From the NCBI GenBank assembly GCA_900772415.1, contig CAAHEC010000019.1, positions 31,794 to 95,793 on the forward strand: a stretch of 64,000 bases of DNA. The letters are read 5' to 3'. Under the pieces are notes generated by a model that was not told the origin of the DNA, made no database searches, and was given only the letters and a program-made list of their open reading frames with translations. The DNA is from Bacilli bacterium. Its GTDB lineage: Bacteria > Bacillota_I > Bacilli_A > RF39 > UBA660. This document shows positions 60,459 through 64,000 of the stretch, in pieces (positions within the stretch are counted from its first letter, which is position 1; each line of letters opens with the position of its first letter). A program made the position numbers and the translations under genes.

Positions 60459-61581
60459 AATATTTTTATTTATAATATTGTTTGTTTTAATAGCATTAAC
60501 ATTATTTTACTTCTACGAGGCATCTAAAGTTGTAGTACAACCAAAAGATGCAAATAGTGATAAACCAAAAACAACAAGAAGTACATCGAAGCCATCTAAT
60601 AAATTATCAATGGTTATGGTAGGTGATTGTTTAATTCACAGATTCGTTTATACTGATGCTTTAAGAAGTGATGGAACATACTCTTTTGATGATATGTTTA
60701 CGGAAGTTGCTCCATTAATTAAAGGATATGATTTAGCATTTTATAACCAAGAGAGTATAATTGGTGGTAAATCATTAGGACTTTCAGCTTATCCTAGATT
60801 TAATTCTCCTGAAGAAATAGGGGATACAATGGTTAATTTGGGTTTTAATTTGGTGAGTCTAGCTAATAATCATACTATGGATAAGGGAGAAAAGGGTGTA
60901 ATAAATTCGGTAAATTATTGGAAAACTAAACCAGGAGTTTATTATACAGGCCAAGCTCTATCCAATGAAGATAGAGAAAATAATATTAAAATAGAAGAAA
61001 AAAACGGTATAAAGTATGCTTTTTTAGCTTATACAACCGTTACGAATGGACTTTTACCTCCTAGTGGAAAAGAATATTTAACTAACATTTACTCTAAAGA
61101 AAAAGCAAGAAGGGATATTGATAGAGTAAAGAATAAAGTTGATTTGATTATTGTTTCTATGCACTGGGGTGAAGAGTATACAACAAATCCTAATAGTAAT
61201 CAAAAGCAAGTTGCAAAAGAATTATCCGAAATGGGTGTTAATCTTATAATAGGAAATCATGCTCATAGCATTCAACCAGTAGAAATGATTAATGATACAT
61301 TAGTATTTTATGCATTAGGTAACTTTATTTCAGCTCAAGATACACCTGATAAACAAACAGGTGCACTTGTTACGTTAACCATAAATAAGGATCAAAATGG
61401 AAAAATAACTTTTAAAGATGTGAAAGCAAACCTCTTATATACTTACTTTAAAGCTAGTCATAATTTTAAAGTATATCCTTATGCGAAATTAAATAATGGT
61501 CTTTTAAATAATTATGAAACATACTATAATAAATACAAAGCTGTTTTAACTAGGTATGGAAATATAGTAGAGGTGGAATAA
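60421..61581 (+). CDS. CapA family membrane-anchored metallophosphatase-fold protein
   Basis: A 386-residue protein with a basic N terminus and a membrane helix (about 11-32), then a Thr/Ser/Pro linker and a CapA (PGA_cap) domain. Motifs are MVMVGDCLIHR, YNQESIIGG, LANNHTMDKGEKGV, SMHWGEEYTTNP, IIGNHAHSIQPVE and FYALGNFISAQD. In Bacillus CapA takes part in poly-gamma-glutamate export, but many homologues occur without a capBC operon, and none is seen here. Ribosome binding site GAGGTAAG and the ATG lie inside the end of rnr; the stop overlaps smpB, so it is co-translated with both. Function uncertain. Confidence 0.88.
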   Translation: MNKKKRKLKTWVKIFLFIILFVLIALTLFYFYEASKVVVQPKDANSDKPKTTRSTSKPSNKLSMVMVGDCLIHRFVYTDALRSDGTYSFDDMFTEVAPLIKGYDLAFYNQESIIGGKSLGLSAYPRFNSPEEIGDTMVNLGFNLVSLANNHTMDKGEKGVINSVNYWKTKPGVYYTGQALSNEDRENNIKIEEKNGIKYAFLAYTTVTNGLLPPSGKEYLTNIYSKEKARRDIDRVKNKVDLIIVSMHWGEEYTTNPNSNQKQVAKELSEMGVNLIIGNHAHSIQPVEMINDTLVFYALGNFISAQDTPDKQTGALVTLTINKDQNGKITFKDVKANLLYTYFKASHNFKVYPYAKLNNGLLNNYETYYNKYKAVLTRYGNIVEVE

Positions 61582-62018
61582 TGATAGAAATTAAAAATAA
61601 AAAAGCTTATTTTGATTTTTTTATAGAAGATACATATGAGTGTGGAATAGTTTTAACTGGTACAGAGATAAAATCTATTAGAAAAGGTAGTTGTAATTTA
61701 AAAGATAGCTATGCCAGAGTTAAAAATGGTGAAGTTTTCTTAACTAATATGTTTATTTCAACATATGAAGAGGGTAATCGTTTTAACCATGATGAAAGAA
61801 GAGAAAGAAAGCTTCTCCTTCATAAAAAAGAAATATATAAAATAAGGGATAAAGTAGAAAAAGAAGGATATTCACTGGTTCCTGTTAAACTATATTTAAA
61901 AGATGGTAGAGCTAAAATATTACTTGGTATAGCAAAAGGTAAAAAACTTTATGATAAAAGACAAAGTCTAAAAGAAAAGGACATTAAAAGAGAAATAGAA
62001 AAAAGTATAAAATATTAA
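61581..62018 (+). CDS. smpB: SsrA-binding protein SmpB
   Basis: A 145-residue SmpB: AYFDFFIEDTYECGIVLTGTEIKSI at the start, GSCNLKDSYARVKNGEVFL, and a basic tail with GKKLYDKRQSLKEKDIKREI that occupies the mRNA channel. It delivers tmRNA to stalled ribosomes; ssrA lies about 1.4 kb downstream. AGAGGTGGAATA precedes the ATG. Convergent with the next gene over a shared terminator. Confidence 0.97.
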   Translation: MIEIKNKKAYFDFFIEDTYECGIVLTGTEIKSIRKGSCNLKDSYARVKNGEVFLTNMFISTYEEGNRFNHDERRERKLLLHKKEIYKIRDKVEKEGYSLVPVKLYLKDGRAKILLGIAKGKKLYDKRQSLKEKDIKREIEKSIKY

Positions 62019-62045
62019 AAAATTCCAAATTACTTGGAATTTTTA
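62015..62045. terminator. bidirectional terminator between smpB and the glycosidase gene
   Basis: AAAATTCCAA pairs with TTGGAATTTT around a 5-base loop, with A/T tracts on both sides; both stop codons lie in it. Confidence 0.75.
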
Positions 62046-63374
62046 TTTGCTTGTAACTATTATCGATGTTGCAATTCCCCTAGTTCTGTGTCTTAATGCT
62101 CCATCAACCGGGTCATTTATATAACAATAAGCTTTCTCACAAGAACTTATATATTTTAATGATTCTTTATTAGGTAGTACCATTACAGTTGAAGTTCCAC
62201 CATCTAAATTAGCAGCATTTATAGCACCATAATTATACATGATATTGGTTAGATCAACCATATCAGCTCCTTTTGTTCTTGATGAATTACTATTTACAAC
62301 TAGTAAAAGAATGATTCCATCACTTCTTTGACCTATTGCAGTTCTAGCAGCATATCCCCATCCGCCGTTACCTTTTATAAATGATTTTTTTCCGTTAATA
62401 ATTAAAAATGGCCCCCATGATACTCCATCTCTAACTCCCATATTTAAAGCTTTTCTTGCTGTTGCACCTTTTATTAATACTAATTTATTATCATTTGTCA
62501 TACCAATTAAACCACCAGATTGTGTATATGAACTATAGTTGTTATCTGTTATTATTTTACTATTAGATATAGTAACTCCAGTTGGCATTCCTCCTGTGCT
62601 ATTATTTCCAGGATCATAAAAACCACCACCATTAACCGCAAGTAATGCTTTATTATCCTCGGCCATTTTAGTAACATATTGTCCTTGCCTTCCTAAGTTC
62701 TTAGTAACAGCAACTTTAACTAATGCTGGATCATATATAGCTGCTAAGTAAGCTTTTTGTCCATTAACTTCTAGTTCTATTATTTTATATTTATCATCTT
62801 TATCTCTTTTAAGTATTTTCTCTTCATATTCATTATCATATTTTTCTGTTTTCATATCTATTAAATCAGTATCAGTTTCCTCGTTTACTTCTACTATATA
62901 ATTACTATTTATTACCTTATCAATTTCTTTATCATTATAAAACCATTTACAAAGATATTGATGATTCATTGTTGACATAGCAGTTGAAATAAGCCATGTT
63001 CTAAAGTTATCATAAGGTCCATATAATAAGAATAAAAACGAAGAACAACCTAATATATAAATTGTTGCTACCACTTTTGTTACTACACTAATTATTTTTT
63101 GCTTTTTACTTTTATTTGTTTTATTTTTCTTTACTAAAAAGAAACCAATTAATAGTAAATATATAAATAAAGATAATAATATGTAAACAACATAATTTAT
63201 TGGTACTATTATAAGTTTTTTTGAATGAGTTGAAATAATTGTTAAAACAACCAAAAATGGTATCATAATAATTGGTATTATTCTAAAAAATACTTTCTTT
63301 TTATCTTTCTTTTTGAATTTAATTTCATCTAAATTTAATACTTCTGTTTTATCACTATAATTCATATAATTCAC
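62043..63374 (-). CDS. membrane protein with NAGPA-type phosphodiester glycosidase domain
   Basis: A 443-residue protein. Three hydrophobic helices (about 29-48, 56-80, 95-118) precede an extracytoplasmic linker rich in Asp/Glu/Lys and then a phosphodiester glycosidase (NAGPA, DUF2233-type) domain. Its landmarks are LLAVNGGGFYDPGNNSTGGM, SWGPFLIINGK, YAARTAIGQRSDGIILLLVV and AINAANLDGGTSTVM. Related bacterial proteins cleave GlcNAc-phosphodiester bonds in exopolysaccharide or wall polymers. AGGTGAATTAT precedes the ATG. Its promoter overlaps that of ssrA. Substrate unknown. Confidence 0.87.
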   Translation of the reverse strand: MNYMNYSDKTEVLNLDEIKFKKKDKKKVFFRIIPIIMIPFLVVLTIISTHSKKLIIVPINYVVYILLSLFIYLLLIGFFLVKKNKTNKSKKQKIISVVTKVVATIYILGCSSFLFLLYGPYDNFRTWLISTAMSTMNHQYLCKWFYNDKEIDKVINSNYIVEVNEETDTDLIDMKTEKYDNEYEEKILKRDKDDKYKIIELEVNGQKAYLAAIYDPALVKVAVTKNLGRQGQYVTKMAEDNKALLAVNGGGFYDPGNNSTGGMPTGVTISNSKIITDNNYSSYTQSGGLIGMTNDNKLVLIKGATARKALNMGVRDGVSWGPFLIINGKKSFIKGNGGWGYAARTAIGQRSDGIILLLVVNSNSSRTKGADMVDLTNIMYNYGAINAANLDGGTSTVMVLPNKESLKYISSCEKAYCYINDPVDGALRHRTRGIATSIIVTSK

Positions 63375-63382
63375 CTAGAATA

Positions 63383-63411
63383 ATTATACATAAAATGATA
63401 TAATTTGACAA
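63383..63411 (-). promoter_or_regulatory. promoter of the glycosidase gene
   Basis: Minus-strand TTGTCA (63406-63411) and TATAAT (63383-63388), 17 bases apart. Confidence 0.7.
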
Positions 63412-63433
63412 TTAAAAAACAATAATTTATGAT
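63405..63433 (+). promoter_or_regulatory. ssrA promoter
   Basis: TTGACA (63405-63410), 17 bases, TATGAT (63428-63433). A second TATAAT at 63433-63438 would be too far from this -35 but may act as an extended -10. Confidence 0.65.
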
Positions 63434-63458
63434 ATAATACATATGTTGTTATATAAAT

Positions 63459-63822
63459 GGGGCTGTTATTGGTTTCGACGGTAAGTATGAGGCTATGGTT
63501 GCAAGTGGAAGGTACTCCTTACGTACAAACAAAAAATAAATAACAACAATAATAATTATGCTTTCGCAGCTTGCGCTGCCTAGTCTCTAATAGAGAAAGC
63601 GCTTCTTTTAAAGTTTTACTCACGGACTTTTTAAGAGGCTCATTTTAGTGAGTTATATTATCTTGTTTGTTTAGGATAAGATAAAGAATTTTACTAAACT
63701 CGTTATTTGATGGGTATGTTAGTTACCTTTATCATTTAATTAAATTTAATTACTAACTAAACTTGTAGATGCCATAGAGTATTATTTATCGGACACGAGT
63801 TCAAATCTCGTCAGCTCCACCA
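63459..63822 (+). ncRNA. ssrA: transfer-messenger RNA (tmRNA)
   Basis: The 5' end GGGGCTGTTATTGGTTTCGACGG and 3' end GTTCAAATCTCG ... CAGCTCCACCA form the alanyl tRNA-like domain: GGGGCTG pairs with CAGCTCC, the T-arm is present, and CCA is encoded. The tag reading frame ends at TAG 63581-63583 and reads ...NNNYAFAACAA; the resume codon is not certain. P5 pairs GCTTTC (from 63560) with GAAAGC (ending 63600). Pseudoknot-rich sequence follows to about 63760. It works with SmpB, encoded upstream, and RNase R to rescue stalled ribosomes. Confidence 0.95.
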
Positions 63823-63870
63823 TAGGGAAATCCGCTCGAACTTATTTATTAGTTTCGAGAATAAATAGAC

Positions 63871-63900
63871 AATCAATTCTAAATTAGGATTGATTTTTTT
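63871..63900 (+). terminator. intrinsic terminator after ssrA
   Basis: AATCAATTCTAA pairs with TTAGGATTGATT (one G-U) and is followed by a T tract. Confidence 0.8.
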
Positions 63901-63941
63901 CTTGTTTAGAAAAAAGTCTTTCAAAGAAAGGATTGATTAAA

Positions 63942-64000
63942 ATGGTGAATGTTATCAAGCAAGAAGTTAGAATGGAAGAATCATTAAGAAAGAGATTAGA
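63942..64000 (+). CDS. start of an unidentified gene, cut by the window end
   Basis: An open frame begins at ATG 63942, preceded by AAAGAAAGGATTGATT, and reads MVNVIKQEVRMEESLRKRL before the window ends. Nineteen residues are too few to identify. Confidence 0.45.
   Translation, partial: MVNVIKQEVRMEESLRKRL

Noticed and set aside
63541..63600. Alternative tag frames in tmRNA (for example one reading MLSQLALPSL)
   Set aside because: The frame ending GCT GCC TAG corresponds in position and sequence to the Bacillus tag end GCT GCC TAA; the others do not end in a small-residue degron.
1..64000. TGA read as tryptophan (mycoplasma code)
   Set aside because: TGA closes several genes at natural ends (for example 17969-17971, 20338-20340, 41994-41996), and conserved tryptophans are TGG. 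RF1 being encoded does not bear on this.
1..64000. CRISPR arrays, insertion sequences and tRNA genes
   Set aside because: No direct repeats with regular spacing, no transposase-like frames with inverted ends, and no cloverleaf apart from the tmRNA tRNA-like domain were seen by eye.

Overview
The window comes from a low-GC Gram-positive bacterium of the Bacilli/Tenericutes-like branch. Standard genetic code is used: TGA is a genuine stop, for example at the ends of the sigH-, yabP- and phosphatase-like genes, and tryptophan is TGG. Coding is very dense and AT-rich, with short intergenic gaps, strong AGGTGA/GGAGG ribosome binding sites and compact U-tract terminators. Gene content matches Bacillus subtilis neighbourhoods gene for gene, but condensed. 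It also carries peptidoglycan genes (class A PBP, MurA, FemAB) and several sporulation genes. My inference is an uncultured, reduced-genome gut Bacilli lineage (RF39/RFN20-like), walled and possibly spore-forming; the species cannot be named from the sequence alone.

Layout. 1-10.7 kb: a bofA-like fragment, holB-ricT-trmN6-pth-mfd-spoVT, a small membrane ORF, tatD, a 3D-domain protein in the yabE position, ksgA, yabG and veg. 10.7-17.3 kb: an accessory two-gene surface cassette with its own promoter and terminator. It encodes a 1479-aa membrane-anchored protein with an SdrD_B-type domain and a 712-aa thioester/Cna_B adhesin. 17.4-20.3 kb: spoVG, yabP-yabQ, divIC, mrnC-rlmB-sigH. 20.4-31.7 kb: secE-nusG, rplK-rplA, rplJ-rplL, a ybxB methyltransferase and rpoB-rpoC. 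31.8-37.1 kb: tilS-ftsH convergent with a class A PBP. 37.3-43.9 kb: ywiB-argS-rpoE-prfA, a phosphodiesterase, prmC, spoIIR and an mntP/ytaF-like gene. 43.9-48.5 kb: an unknown anchored protein, a class II aldolase, murA, an SGNH hydrolase and rpmE. 48.6-52.9 kb: the str operon rpsL-rpsG-fusA, then tuf. 53.0-64 kb: femAB-like (minus strand), eno, a greatly enlarged sigma-70 factor, secG, rnr-capA-smpB, a phosphodiester glycosidase (minus strand), ssrA (tmRNA) and the first codons of another gene.

How it fits together. Most of the window is the transcription/translation core: RNA polymerase beta, beta' and delta, NusG, Mfd, ribosomal proteins with visible mRNA leaders (two L1-like sites and an L10 leader), EF-G, EF-Tu, RF1 and its methyltransferase, and trans-translation (SmpB with tmRNA). 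Threaded through it is a sporulation signature: SigH, SpoIIR, SpoVT, SpoVG, YabG, YabP, YabQ and a BofA-like protein, in the same relative order as in spore formers. The cell-envelope genes (PBP1A, MurA, FemAB, CapA, NAGPA-type glycosidase, adhesins) point to a real peptidoglycan wall with decorated surface proteins.

The most unusual item is the 738-aa sigma-70 factor at 55760-57976. It has a normal primary-type region 1.2/2/3, but a duplicated 'VYGYN' module sits between region 3 and region 4.2, and about 285 unrecognised residues follow region 4.2.
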